Shown: positions 36,241 to 45,587 of the stretch, in pieces
Position numbering within the stretch: position 1 is the stretch's first letter
Layout: every line of letters starts with the position of its first letter
Source: Acidobacteria bacterium RIFCSPLOWO2_12_FULL_66_21
GTDB lineage: Bacteria > Acidobacteriota > Vicinamibacteria > Vicinamibacterales > 2-12-FULL-66-21
Reading direction: 5' to 3'
Assembly: GCA_001767455.1 (NCBI GenBank)
Contig: MELC01000086.1
Location: 120,677 to 184,676 of the forward strand
Length of the DNA: 64,000 bases
Notes under the pieces: model-generated
What the model was told of the DNA's origin: nothing
The model's input: the letters and a program-made list of their open reading frames with translations, nothing else
The model's database searches: none
Made by a program: the position numbers and the translations under genes

Positions 36241-37187
36241 GCGGCAATCACGCGGGGTTCACGGCGATCGCGGCCTGCTGGGTCTGCGAGGGACGGAACC
36301 TGAAGAAGGTCGGCGTCGCGCCGATCGACCTGAGCGAGTTCCGCGACGAGGATGCGTTGCTGGCCGCGTACAGCGGCACCTCCGTGAGCCTGCAGCGCTG
36401 CGCCGCGTGCGGGTTCGTCCAGCCGGGGGCGCTGCCGTCGCTGCCGCGCTTCTTCGACCGCATGTACAACCAGCTGTGGTCGGCTGACTGGATCCAGCGG
36501 GAATTCGAGTCCTCGTACAAGGACATGATCTTCACCGGCATCCTGCGCGCGCTCGCCGCGCGTCTTCCCGCGAGCCGCCGCGCGCTGCTGGATGTCGGCG
36601 CGCATGCCGGGCGGTTCATGCGCCTGGCGCAGGCCGGCGGCTGGCGGGTCGAAGGGCTCGAGCTCAATCCGCGAACCGCGTCCCACGCGGCCGCGCGGAC
36701 GGGCGCGCCCGTTCACCGTCTGAACGCCGACATGGTGGACTCGCTCGGCAGGCGATTCGACGCGGTCACGCTGACTGACGTCCTCGAGCACATGCCGGAT
36801 CCGGTCGCGATGCTGCGGCGCGTCCACGCGGTGCTGGCGCCGCAGGGATGGGTGGCGGTCAAGGTGCCGAACGGCCCCGCGCAGTGGTTCAAGGAGCACG
36901 CGCGCGCGCGGCTCTCCCGTGGTTACGCGCCCCGCGTCGCGAACAGTCTCGTCCACGTGAATCATTTCTCGCCGCGATCGCTGCGCGTCGCGCTGGAGCG
37001 TGCCGGCTTCGATCGCGTCGCGGTGGGCGCCGGCGCTCCGGAGCTGCTGCCGGATCCCGGCGCGGGGCCGGCGGTGTCGAACGTGCTCCGGCGCGTGTCG
37101 TACGGAGTCTCGCGCGCCCTGCCCGGCGGGATCCATACGCCATTCGCCTTCAATCTGCAGGCGTACGCCCGGCAAAGCGAAGGGTGA
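36237..37187 (+). CDS. SAM methyltransferase with N-terminal zinc-ribbon
   Basis: This 316-residue protein starts at an ATG overlapping the previous stop. Residues 14-60 hold CWVCEG and CAACGF, a C-X2-C...C-X2-C zinc ribbon as in sugar C-methyltransferase-like proteins. The methyltransferase core follows: LLDVGAHAGRFMRLA (about 117-131), VEGLELNPRTA, TLTDVLEHMPDP and LAPQGWVAVKVPN. The family often modifies nucleotide-linked or lipid-linked sugars. It is a second, distinct methyltransferase of the locus. Confidence 0.85.
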   Translation: MSGNHAGFTAIAACWVCEGRNLKKVGVAPIDLSEFRDEDALLAAYSGTSVSLQRCAACGFVQPGALPSLPRFFDRMYNQLWSADWIQREFESSYKDMIFTGILRALAARLPASRRALLDVGAHAGRFMRLAQAGGWRVEGLELNPRTASHAAARTGAPVHRLNADMVDSLGRRFDAVTLTDVLEHMPDPVAMLRRVHAVLAPQGWVAVKVPNGPAQWFKEHARARLSRGYAPRVANSLVHVNHFSPRSLRVALERAGFDRVAVGAGAPELLPDPGAGPAVSNVLRRVSYGVSRALPGGIHTPFAFNLQAYARQSEG

Positions 37188-38086
37188 AGGGACCGTCGGG
37201 TCAAGTGAGTGCGCAACCCTCCCTGTCGGTCGTCATTCCGACCTTCAACAACGAAGCGGTGCTCCGGCGGTGTCTCGCGAGCTGGCGCGCGCCGTCCGAG
37301 GCACACGGCGTGGAGCTGATCGTGGTCGAGGACGGCTGCCGTGACGGCACCGCAGGGTACCTGGCCGCGGAAGCGGCAACGGCATGGGGGGCCGCGCATC
37401 TGCGCTGGATTCACCTCGACGGTGCGCACGAGCTGCGGTGCACGAACGCGGGCTTTCGAATGGCGAGGGCGCCGCTGGCCGCCGCCTGGCAGGACGACAT
37501 GTTCGTCCGGGCCGGATGGCTCGTACCGGAGCTGCTGCGCATTTTCGAGCGCTACCCCGACATCGGGATGCTGTCGCTCAGCCGCGGCTTGAATCACTTT
37601 CCCGTCGACGAGCCGATCACCACGTGGGAAGCGCTGAACGACTGGCGCCGCCTGCAGAGCACCATCGGCCCGCCACCGTTCAACTGGGTCCGCCTGCAGG
37701 AAGTGGATTCGGTGATCCGCCCGTGGATCGTGCGGCGCGAGTGCATCGACCGGGTCGGCCCGCTCGACGAGGTGTTCGTGCCGACCGAGTGGGACGAGGT
37801 GGATCTCGGCTTCCGCCTGCGCGCGGCGGGCTGGAAGGTCGCCACCTGCGGCTACGAGCGCCTTGGCGGCTATCAGCATCTGGGCAGCAGCACGCTCGGC
37901 GCGCTGTCGGACGCCTACAAGGCGCGCGTGTTGAGGAACGGCCTGGTGGTGTGGGAGCGCTGGGGATCGACGATCGCGCGGGATCACGCCCGCCCGCGGC
38001 GCACGTGGCCCCGGCCGCAGTCTGCCGTCTCCTGGGTGAACACGATCGCGCGGTTCGCGCGAGCCGCGGTCGGACGGGTTTCGTGA
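37184..38086 (+). CDS. Glycosyltransferase family 2 (GT2-a)
   Basis: I take the GTG at 37184, which overlaps the previous stop; a second GTG at 37205 is possible. The 300 residues show the GT-A fold sequence LSVVIPTFNNEAVLRRCL, VVEDGCRDGT and the metal-binding AAWQDDMF (DXD position), then VPTEWDEVDLGFRLRAAGWKV, the ED/ExDLxxR catalytic-base region. It is an inverting transferase that works in the cytoplasm. It overlaps the FkbM-type methyltransferase gene by GTGA. Confidence 0.87.
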   Translation: MKGPSGQVSAQPSLSVVIPTFNNEAVLRRCLASWRAPSEAHGVELIVVEDGCRDGTAGYLAAEAATAWGAAHLRWIHLDGAHELRCTNAGFRMARAPLAAAWQDDMFVRAGWLVPELLRIFERYPDIGMLSLSRGLNHFPVDEPITTWEALNDWRRLQSTIGPPPFNWVRLQEVDSVIRPWIVRRECIDRVGPLDEVFVPTEWDEVDLGFRLRAAGWKVATCGYERLGGYQHLGSSTLGALSDAYKARVLRNGLVVWERWGSTIARDHARPRRTWPRPQSAVSWVNTIARFARAAVGRVS

Positions 38087-38877
38087 TCGCGCCGCTCGAA
38101 GCCGCGGCGCGCGAGACCGGCCGCACGGTTTACGCCGCCGTCCTGCGCGCGTGCTACACGAGGACCGGGCTCCCCTGGGCCGTCCACGACGCGGTGCTCC
38201 GCATCGATCCGCGCGTGCGCCACCTGGTGCCGCACGCGAACGAGCCCGAGGTGTTCCGGTTCATCCACCAGTCGATCGCGCCTGGTGACGCGGTCCTGGA
38301 CGTCGGCGCGTTCCTCGGCGTGTACGCGATTTTGGAGGCGCGCCTGGCGGGCCCTGACGGCCGGGTCATCGCCTTCGAGCCGACACCCTGGAGCGCCGCC
38401 ATCGCGCGGCGTCATTTCCGTTACAACCACCTCGGCCCGGATCGCCTGACGCTCATCGAGGCGGCCGTGTCCGACCGCCCCGGCCGCGGGGTGCTGCACG
38501 AGTACCCGGAGCCGTACGTCAACAGCCTGTCGCTCGCCGTCGATTCGGCGGCAGCGCCCCGCGCGACGGCGGTCGCGATGGTGACGATCGACGAGATGTG
38601 CGCGCGAACGGGCGTCGTGCCGTCGTTCATCCGGATGGACGTGCAGGGCGCGGAACTCCACGCGCTGCGCGGCGCCGTGGAAACGATTCGCGCCGCCGGC
38701 CGCCGCGTCACGCTCGTCGTCGAGATGCACCCGCAGTGCTGGCCCTCGTTCGGCGTGACGCCCGGCGAGGTCCGCGACGCGATCGAGGATCTCGGCCTCG
38801 AGGCCGCGCCCCTCGAGGCGCACGGCGATCCGTTCGGCGTCGACGCGCACGCCGTGCTGCGGCCGAGGCGCGCGTGA
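38083..38877 (+). CDS. FkbM-family methyltransferase
   Basis: A GTG overlapping the preceding stop begins 264 residues with VLDVGAFLGVYAILEARLAG (motif I, about 68-87), VIAFEPTPWSAAIARRHF, and the FkbM signature SFIRMDVQGAELHALRGA (about 184-201). FkbM enzymes O-methylate hydroxyl groups of sugars or polyketides. Together with the two preceding methyltransferases it indicates a heavily methylated polysaccharide. Codon use does not differ from its neighbours. Confidence 0.88.
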   Translation: MIAPLEAAARETGRTVYAAVLRACYTRTGLPWAVHDAVLRIDPRVRHLVPHANEPEVFRFIHQSIAPGDAVLDVGAFLGVYAILEARLAGPDGRVIAFEPTPWSAAIARRHFRYNHLGPDRLTLIEAAVSDRPGRGVLHEYPEPYVNSLSLAVDSAAAPRATAVAMVTIDEMCARTGVVPSFIRMDVQGAELHALRGAVETIRAAGRRVTLVVEMHPQCWPSFGVTPGEVRDAIEDLGLEAAPLEAHGDPFGVDAHAVLRPRRA

Positions 38878-40067
38878 CGCTCGCCCCGCTTCGCATTCTC
38901 GTGGCACACGAGGCGATCGACAGCGCGGGCGGCGTCGAAAGCTACCTCTCGCGGGTCATTCCGGCGCTGACCGCGCGCGGCCACGAAGTCGCGGTGCTCT
39001 ACGGCCACCGCAGCCGCTCGGGCCCGTCGGACTTCGCGCCGCCGGGAGTTCCGGCGTTCGGCGCCGACGAACTCGGCATCGAGGGCGCCATCGACCGCGC
39101 GAGGGCCTGGCGCCCGGACGTCTGCTTCTCCCACAACATGCGTCCGCTGGAGATCGATCGACGGTTGCTCGCGGAGTGGCCGGTCGTGAAGATGATGCAC
39201 AGCTATTCGGGGACCTGCGTGAGCGGCTTGAAGATGCACGCGTTCCCGTCGGCCGTGCCGTGCGATCGCGCATTCGGCTCTGCGTGTCTCGTGCTGTACG
39301 GACCCAGGCGATGCGGCCAGTTACGCGTGTCAAGCCTCCTCGGTGGCTATCGGCTGGCTTCGGAACAGCACGCGCTGCTGGCCGAGTACGCGGCCCTCGT
39401 CGTGGCGAGCGGGCACATGGCGCGCGAGTTCGCGCGTGAAGGGGTCGCCGGCGGCCGGCTTCATGTGATTCCGCTCTTCGCGCCGCCGCCTTCGCGCCAG
39501 ACACAGGACGGCGATGCGGTCGTGTTCATCGGCCGCATGACGCCGCTGAAGGGCGTGACGGTGCTCGTCCGCGCGATGGCGGTGGCGAACCGCCGGCTGG
39601 GCAGGCCAGTGCCGCTCGTGCTGGCCGGCGAAGGACCGGACCGTGAAGAGGCCCGCCGTCTCGCGCAATCGCTCGGCGTGGCCGCGGAGTTTCCCGGCTG
39701 GATCGGGCCGGAGCGGCGCGCGGTCCTGCTGGAGCGCGCGGCTCTGGTCGCCCTTCCAAGCCAGTGGCCCGAGCCATTCGGCCTGAGCGGACTCGAGGCG
39801 GCCGGGCACGGCGTGCCGGCGGTCGCCTTCGACGTGGGCGGCATCCGCGAATGGCTGCGTGACGGCGTCAACGGCAGGCTCGTCCCATTGGGCAGGCGCG
39901 CTCAGGGGATGGGTGAGGCGATCGCCGCCGTCCTGTCGGAGCCCGCCGAACGGCGGCGGCTGGCCGAGGGGGCGACGCGCGTCGCCGCCGAGCTGTCATG
40001 CGACGCCCACCTCGATCGGCTCGAGCGCGTGCTCGATTCGGCCAGACGCGTCGTGAGCGGGTCGTGA
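38874..40067 (+). CDS. Glycosyltransferase family 4 with four-cysteine insert (GT4-d)
   Basis: This 397-residue protein starts at a GTG overlapping the previous stop and reads LRILVAHEAIDSAGGVESYL. In the acceptor domain (about residues 100-150) there are four cysteines, in SGTC, AVPC, GSAC and RRCG. This cysteine-rich stretch occurs in a subset of GT4 enzymes and may bind a metal. The donor site has EPFGLSGLEAAGHGVPA (E-X7-E). It overlaps the next glycosyltransferase gene by GTGA. Confidence 0.87.
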   Translation: MTLAPLRILVAHEAIDSAGGVESYLSRVIPALTARGHEVAVLYGHRSRSGPSDFAPPGVPAFGADELGIEGAIDRARAWRPDVCFSHNMRPLEIDRRLLAEWPVVKMMHSYSGTCVSGLKMHAFPSAVPCDRAFGSACLVLYGPRRCGQLRVSSLLGGYRLASEQHALLAEYAALVVASGHMAREFAREGVAGGRLHVIPLFAPPPSRQTQDGDAVVFIGRMTPLKGVTVLVRAMAVANRRLGRPVPLVLAGEGPDREEARRLAQSLGVAAEFPGWIGPERRAVLLERAALVALPSQWPEPFGLSGLEAAGHGVPAVAFDVGGIREWLRDGVNGRLVPLGRRAQGMGEAIAAVLSEPAERRRLAEGATRVAAELSCDAHLDRLERVLDSARRVVSGS

Positions 40068-41227
40068 GCTCCACGCTTCGCATCCTGCTCGTCGCCGACT
40101 ACCCGGACGATCCGACACTCGGCTCGTCGAAGGTCGCGCACAAGCTGCGCGAGGAGCTCGGCGCGCTCGGACATCGCTGCGACGTCGTCTTCACCGAGGA
40201 GATCGGCGGGCGGATGGGCCGCAACGTGCGGCAGGGCCTCGCGCCGGCGCTCGCGGCGCGCGCGATTGCCAGGCGGTTCGCGGGCGGGTCGTACGACGTC
40301 GTCGAGGCCGCGAGCGCGGAGGGCCTGTGGTTCGGCGCGGCGAAGAAACTCGGCTGGTACCGCGGCACGGCGCTCGTGTGCCGCTCGAACGGTCTGGAGC
40401 ATCTGAATTACGCCCGCATGGTGGCCGACCACGAGGCCAGCCTCACCCGCAAGCCCTGGACGCGGCGGATCTGGTATCCGCTGTCACGGTTGTCCCAGGT
40501 CTCGGCGGCTGCGCGGGTGTCCGATCGGCTCATCGTCCTCACCGAGTCCGATCGCGGCTTTGCCGTCTCGCAGGGCTGGCTTCCGCCCGATCGGATCGAC
40601 GTCGTCCCGCACGGCCTGTCGGAGATCTTCCGGCGCGAGCTTCCGGCCGCCGAACGCCGTGGAGGCGGATTGCTGTTCTGCGGCACCTGGGATCATGCCA
40701 AGGGGATCGCGTACCTGGTCCGCGCGTTCGAGCGCCTGATCGATCGCGGCCACGAAATGCGACTTACGATCCTGGGTCCCGGCGTTCCCGCACCGGTTGT
40801 GCGGGGCGCCTTTTCCGAGCGCGCACGCATGCTGGTCACCGTGATCGCGCGCGTACCCGAGGCGCGGGTGCTGGAGGAGTACCGCCGCCACGACATTCTC
40901 GTGATGCCTTCCACGTACGAAGGGTTCGGGCTGGTGGTCATCGAGGCCCTGTCGCAGCATCTGCCCGTGATCGCGACGCCCGTCGGCTGCGCGGCGGAAC
41001 TGATTCGAACGGGAGAAACGGGCCTCCTCGTGTCGCCGCGCGATGCTGACGCGATCGCGGCCGCAATCGTCCAGTTGATGGCGGCGCCGGAGCTGCGCCG
41101 TCGCCTGGCCGATAACGGCGCGCGCCTGGTGTCGGGCATGTCGTGGCGCGAGACCGCGCGCAAGACGCTCGACGTCTACGATCGCGCGCTTGCCTCGGGG
41201 CGGCGTCATGGGGCGGCGGTGGCCTGA
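40064..41227 (+). CDS. Glycosyltransferase family 4 (GT4-e)
   Basis: The 387-residue protein starts at an overlapping GTG with LRILLVADYPDDPTLGSSKV. VCRSNGLEHLNYARM in the acceptor domain and GLLFCGTWDHAKGIAYLV in the linker are typical of GT4 proteins of capsule loci. The E-X7-E motif is EGFGLVVIEALSQHLPV. One base separates its stop from the chosen start of the next gene. Confidence 0.88.
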   Translation: MSSTLRILLVADYPDDPTLGSSKVAHKLREELGALGHRCDVVFTEEIGGRMGRNVRQGLAPALAARAIARRFAGGSYDVVEAASAEGLWFGAAKKLGWYRGTALVCRSNGLEHLNYARMVADHEASLTRKPWTRRIWYPLSRLSQVSAAARVSDRLIVLTESDRGFAVSQGWLPPDRIDVVPHGLSEIFRRELPAAERRGGGLLFCGTWDHAKGIAYLVRAFERLIDRGHEMRLTILGPGVPAPVVRGAFSERARMLVTVIARVPEARVLEEYRRHDILVMPSTYEGFGLVVIEALSQHLPVIATPVGCAAELIRTGETGLLVSPRDADAIAAAIVQLMAAPELRRRLADNGARLVSGMSWRETARKTLDVYDRALASGRRHGAAVA

Positions 41228-41228
41228 C

Positions 41229-42386
41229 GTGTCGGCCTGGTTCATTCTGACCGGCGAGTATCCGCCGGCGTGCGGCGGCGTCGGGGACTACACGGCGCAG
41301 CTCGCCGCCGCACTCGCCGCCGCCGGCGACGAGGTTGCCGTCTTCCACCCGCCGATGAGAGCGCCCGCTCCGGCGGCGCGAGGCGTGCAGGCGACGGCCC
41401 TGCCCGATCGGTTCGGCTCCGCTTCACGGCGTCATCTGGAACACGCGTTGTCCTCGGCGCCCGTTGCGCCCGCGATCCTCGTGCAGTACGTGCCGCAGGC
41501 CTTCGGGATGCGCGGGGCGAACCTCCCGTTCTGCCGCTGGCTGGCCGCGCTGGGACGAACCGGCCAGGACGTGCGCGTGATGTTTCACGAGCCCTACGGC
41601 TACTTCAGCTGGCGTCCCGATCACGACGCGATAGCGCTCCTGCAGCGCGTCATGGCGGCGACACTGATGCGTGGAACGGGCCGCGCGTATTTCTCCACGT
41701 CGACATGGCACCGGTACCTCTCGCGGTACGCGCCAGATCGACGGCGGCCCGACACGTTGCCGATCCCCTCCGGGATCCCCAGAGTCGAGGACGCCGCCGC
41801 CGTGGACGCCCTGCGCCGCCGATTCGCGCCGGGAGGCGGGCCGATCGTCGGACACTTCGGCACGTACGGCGATCACGTCACGAGAGAACTGCGGCCCGCG
41901 TTGCTCGCCCTCCTGCACGATGACAGTCGCGCGATCGTTCTGTGCATCGGCGCCAGCAGCACCGCCTTCGTCGACAGGCTCGCCGCATCAGTTCCCTCGG
42001 CGTCGGGGCGGCTTCACGCGACCGGACGCCTGGCACCGGAACTGACCTCCGTGCATCTCCAGGCCTGCGACGTCCTGGTGCAGCCGTACCCGGATGGAGC
42101 GACGACCCGCCGCACCTCGCTGATGGCCGGTCTCCTCAACGGCTGCGCGGTCGTGACCACCTCGGGCCCGCTCACCGAACCGATTTGGGAACAGACCGCC
42201 GCCGTCCGGCTGGCTCCGGCCGGCAACGCCCGGGCGGTCGCGGCCGCCGCGCGCTCGGTTCTCGCGGACTCACGCGAGCGTGCCGCCCTCGCGGACCGCG
42301 GCTTCGCCACCTACCAATCGTCTTTCTCGCTCGACCGCACGATTGACATCCTGCGGTCCGGGGCACGACAGGCTCCCGCGGCGTGA
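41229..42386 (+). CDS. GT-B glycosyltransferase-like protein lacking the E-X7-E motif
   Basis: The GTG at 41229 gives 385 residues starting VSAWFILTGEYPPACGGVGD, a GT4-type glycine loop; an ATG at 41208 would add seven residues inside the previous gene. The C-terminal half contains GHFGTYGDHVTRELRPALL and CDVLVQPYPDGATTRRTSLMA. Where the retaining GT4 enzymes have E-X7-E it has YPDGATTRRTSLMAGLLNG, seen in some divergent GT4-like families. It may use another donor-binding arrangement or have little activity. It overlaps the following GT2 gene by GTGA. Confidence 0.78.
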   Translation: MSAWFILTGEYPPACGGVGDYTAQLAAALAAAGDEVAVFHPPMRAPAPAARGVQATALPDRFGSASRRHLEHALSSAPVAPAILVQYVPQAFGMRGANLPFCRWLAALGRTGQDVRVMFHEPYGYFSWRPDHDAIALLQRVMAATLMRGTGRAYFSTSTWHRYLSRYAPDRRRPDTLPIPSGIPRVEDAAAVDALRRRFAPGGGPIVGHFGTYGDHVTRELRPALLALLHDDSRAIVLCIGASSTAFVDRLAASVPSASGRLHATGRLAPELTSVHLQACDVLVQPYPDGATTRRTSLMAGLLNGCAVVTTSGPLTEPIWEQTAAVRLAPAGNARAVAAAARSVLADSRERAALADRGFATYQSSFSLDRTIDILRSGARQAPAA

Positions 42387-43288
42387 CGCTGACCGTCGGC
42401 ATCACGACCCGGGATCGCCCCGCCGCACTCGCGCGCGCGCTTGCGTCGCTCGCGTGCATCGCTCACCTGGATCCCGAGATCCTTGTGTTCGACGACGCCT
42501 CCACAGTCCCGGTCGGCGCTTCGGCTCCGGAGGGAAGCCTCGGCGCGCGCGTGCGCGTCATCCGGTCCGACTCCGCGGCCGGCTACATCGTCGGGCGCAA
42601 CCGGATGGTGCGCGAGGCCCGCGGTTCATTCGTGTTGCTGATGGATGACGATGCGGCGCTCATCGACGGCCAGGCGATCGAACGGGCCGTCGCCGCGCTG
42701 GAGCGGGATCCCGCTCTTGGCGCGATCGCGTTCGCGCAGGCCGAAGTCGACGGCCGGCCGTGGGACGATCGGATGCAGCCGGGCCGCGGCGGCGTCGCCG
42801 CGTGGGTCCCCTGCTTCGTCGGATTCGCGCATCTCCTGAGACGCGACCTGTTCCTGGCGCTCGGCGGGTACCGCGAGCGTTTCGTGTTCTATGGGGAGGA
42901 AAAGGAGTTCTGCCTCCGACTGCTGGACGCGGGCTATCGCACGCTGTATCTGCCCGAGGCGCGCGTGGTCCACAACATCGAGCCCGCGGGACGCTCCGGA
43001 CCTCGCTACCTGAGATACGTGACGCGCAACGACTGTTTGAACGCGATGTACAACGAGCCGCTGTATCGGCTCGCGTGGCTCCTTCCCGCGCGTCTCGCCT
43101 TGTACTTCCGCATGCGGCGCGCCTGGTCGATCGACGACCCGCGGGGGTGGGCGTGGGTGCTGCGCGAGCTCGCGCGGAATGCGGCGGGAGTCCTGCGCGA
43201 TCGCCATCCTGTCTCGAGGGCGACGCGACGCGAGTGGCGGCGCCTGCGCGACGCGCCCAGGCCCTATCGTCACCCGGAGGCGCCATGA
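42383..43288 (+). CDS. Glycosyltransferase family 2 (GT2-b)
   Basis: The 301 residues start at an overlapping GTG: VTLTVGITTRDRPAALARAL, then LVFDDAST, NRMVREARGSFVLLMDDDAAL with the DDD metal site (about residues 89-91), and FYGEEKEFCLRLLDAGYR with the catalytic-base region. The last 90 residues are basic and aromatic (LPARLALYFRMRR) and may associate with the membrane. The family includes rhamnosyl- and other inverting transferases. It overlaps the next gene by ATGA. Confidence 0.87.
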   Translation: MTLTVGITTRDRPAALARALASLACIAHLDPEILVFDDASTVPVGASAPEGSLGARVRVIRSDSAAGYIVGRNRMVREARGSFVLLMDDDAALIDGQAIERAVAALERDPALGAIAFAQAEVDGRPWDDRMQPGRGGVAAWVPCFVGFAHLLRRDLFLALGGYRERFVFYGEEKEFCLRLLDAGYRTLYLPEARVVHNIEPAGRSGPRYLRYVTRNDCLNAMYNEPLYRLAWLLPARLALYFRMRRAWSIDDPRGWAWVLRELARNAAGVLRDRHPVSRATRREWRRLRDAPRPYRHPEAP

Positions 43289-44433
43289 CGGCGGCGCTGC
43301 GCGTGTTGACCATCGGCCACTCGTACGTGGTCGCGCAGAACCGGCGGCTGGCGCACGAACTCGCGATGCAGGGCGCCGGCCGGTGGGACGTGACGGCCGC
43401 GGCGCCGCGCGCATTGCCTGGGGACCTTCGCCGGATCGACCTGGAGCCGCTCGCGGGCGAGGCCTGCCGTCTCGAGCCGATCGGCGTGCACCTGGCAGGC
43501 AGTGCGCACTGGCGGTTCTACGGCCGGGAACTGCGCAACCTGATGCGGCAGGGCTGGGACATCGTGCACTGCTGGGAAGAGCCCTACGTCGCGGCGGGGG
43601 CGCAAGTCGCCGCGCTCGCGCCCTCCGGGGCGCGCTTCGTGCCGGCCACCTTTCAGAACATCGCCAAGAATTACCCGCCGCCGTTCGGATGGCTCGAACG
43701 CCGAGTACTCACACGCGCGGACGGCTGGATTGCATTCGGCGAATTGGTGGCCGCGGCGATGAATGGAAAGCCGGCATTCCGGAACAAGCCCCACCGCGTG
43801 ATTCCGCCGGGGGTGGACGTGGCCGGTTTCACGCCGGATCCCGGCGCGAGGGCCTCCGTGCGCCGGCGCCTCGGATGGAGCGATCGGACCCGCGTCGTGG
43901 GCTATCTGGGGCGGTTCGTTCCGCAGAAGGGCATCGGCATCCTGCTCGACGCCCTTCGCGACGCCGGCGAGAACTGGCACGCGCTGTTCGTGGGCGGGGG
44001 CCCGCTCGACCGCGACATCGAGAGATTCCGCGCCGCGTTTCCCGATCGGGTCCGCGTCGCCAGCGACGTCCGTCACGACGCCGTGCCGTCGTACCTCAAC
44101 GCCATGGACGTGCTGTGCGCGCCGAGCCAGACGACCGCCGCGTGGCGGGAGCAGTTCGGCCGCATGCTGATCGAGGCGATGGCGTGCGGCGTGGCGGTGA
44201 TCGCCTCGACCAGCGGAGAGATGCCCCGGGTGGTCGGCGGGGCAGGCGTGCTGCTGGGGGAGACCGACGTGCCCGCGTGGTCCGCGGCGATCGCGCGGCT
44301 GCTGGAACACGACTCGGAGCGGCGTGACATGGCGGCACGCGGACTCGAGCGCGTGCGAGACCGCTTCACGTGGCCGGCGGTTGCGCGCGCCCATCTCGAG
44401 TTCTTCGAAGAGCTGATGGAGCGGCCGCGGTGA
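43285..44433 (+). CDS. Glycosyltransferase family 4 (GT4-f)
   Basis: An ATG overlapping the previous stop begins 382 residues. VLTIGHSYVVAQNRRLAHEL opens the acceptor domain; HCWEEPYVAAG and FQNIAKNYPPPFGWLERRVL are phrases I associate with one GT4 subfamily of capsule clusters. The donor side shows VVGYLGRFVPQKGI and REQFGRMLIEAMACGVAV (E-X7-E). It overlaps the following gene by GTGA. Confidence 0.88.
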   Translation: MTAALRVLTIGHSYVVAQNRRLAHELAMQGAGRWDVTAAAPRALPGDLRRIDLEPLAGEACRLEPIGVHLAGSAHWRFYGRELRNLMRQGWDIVHCWEEPYVAAGAQVAALAPSGARFVPATFQNIAKNYPPPFGWLERRVLTRADGWIAFGELVAAAMNGKPAFRNKPHRVIPPGVDVAGFTPDPGARASVRRRLGWSDRTRVVGYLGRFVPQKGIGILLDALRDAGENWHALFVGGGPLDRDIERFRAAFPDRVRVASDVRHDAVPSYLNAMDVLCAPSQTTAAWREQFGRMLIEAMACGVAVIASTSGEMPRVVGGAGVLLGETDVPAWSAAIARLLEHDSERRDMAARGLERVRDRFTWPAVARAHLEFFEELMERPR

Positions 44434-45587
44434 CCCCGCTTCGCGTCGCGCTCGTCGCCGACTACCGCGAGGAGGGCTGGCCGAGCATGGACCTCGTGGC
44501 CGACATGTTGCTCGAGCGGCTGCGCACGGAGCACGAGGCCGCGGTGGCGGCGACCCTTGTCCGTCCCCCGATGCGCCGCCGGCTGAGCCTGCTCGCGCCT
44601 GGCCGGACCCTGATTGTCGACCGCATCATGAACCGGATCCTCGATTACCCGCGTCTGGTCGGCAAGCTGGCGGGCTCCTTCGATCTGTTTCACATCGTGG
44701 ATCACAGCTACGCGCACCTCGTGCACGCGCTGCCCGCGGCGCGCACGATTGTGACCTGCCACGACCTCGACGCCTTCCGCAGCGTGCTCGAGCCCGCGCG
44801 CGAGCCGAGGTCGGCCGCGTTCCGCGCGATGACGCGCCGGATCCTGTCCGGCCTGCGGCAGGCGGCGCACGTCGCCTGCGACACCGAAGCCACGCGCGAC
44901 GGCCTCGTGAGCACGGGCGGGGTCGCGATCGAACGCACGACGGTCATCCACAACGGTCCCCATCCAAGCTGCACGCCGGAGGCCGAGTCCACCGCGGACG
45001 CGGAAGCCGCGCGCATCGTCGGCGGCGGCGGGCGCATCGACCTGTTGCACGTCGGCAGCACCATCGACCGGAAACGGATCGACCTGCTCCTGCGGGTCTT
45101 CGCGGCGGTGCACCGCGACCGGCCCGAGGTTCGCCTTGTCCGCGTGGGAGGCGCGTTCGGCGCGGATCACCGGCGGCTGGCGCGCGAGTTCGGCGTGGAG
45201 CTGGACATTGTCGTGCTGCCGTTCCTCGATCGCGCCACGCTGGCGGCGATCTACCGGCGAAGCGTGGTGGTGCTGCTGCCGTCGGAGCGCGAGGGCTTCG
45301 GCCTGCCGGTGCTGGAATCGATGGCGTGCGGGACCCCGGTCGTCGCATCGGACATCTGCGCGCTGCGCGAGGTCGGCGGGGACGGGGCGGTCTACTGTCC
45401 GCTCGACGACGTGGAAGCGTGGAAGCAGGCGATCGAGTCCCTGCTCGACGAGCGTCGGCGGGATCCTGCCGCGTGGGCGGCGCGACGCGGCCGCGCCGTT
45501 GCGCGGGCCGCCTCGTTCAGCTGGACGCAGTATGCGGCGAGCGTCACGTCCCTTTACGAGCGCGTGGCCGGGCGCGCGGCATGCTGA
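44430..45587 (+). CDS. Glycosyltransferase family 4 (GT4-g)
   Basis: The 385-residue protein starts at an overlapping GTG (VTPLRVALVADYREEGWPSM). HIVDHSYAHLVHALP and TIVTCHDLDAFRSVL lie in the acceptor domain; DLLHVGSTIDRKRIDLLL and EGFGLPVLESMACGTPV (E-X7-E) are in the donor domain. It overlaps the next glycosyltransferase gene by seven bases. Confidence 0.88.
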   Translation: MTPLRVALVADYREEGWPSMDLVADMLLERLRTEHEAAVAATLVRPPMRRRLSLLAPGRTLIVDRIMNRILDYPRLVGKLAGSFDLFHIVDHSYAHLVHALPAARTIVTCHDLDAFRSVLEPAREPRSAAFRAMTRRILSGLRQAAHVACDTEATRDGLVSTGGVAIERTTVIHNGPHPSCTPEAESTADAEAARIVGGGGRIDLLHVGSTIDRKRIDLLLRVFAAVHRDRPEVRLVRVGGAFGADHRRLAREFGVELDIVVLPFLDRATLAAIYRRSVVVLLPSEREGFGLPVLESMACGTPVVASDICALREVGGDGAVYCPLDDVEAWKQAIESLLDERRRDPAAWAARRGRAVARAASFSWTQYAASVTSLYERVAGRAAC

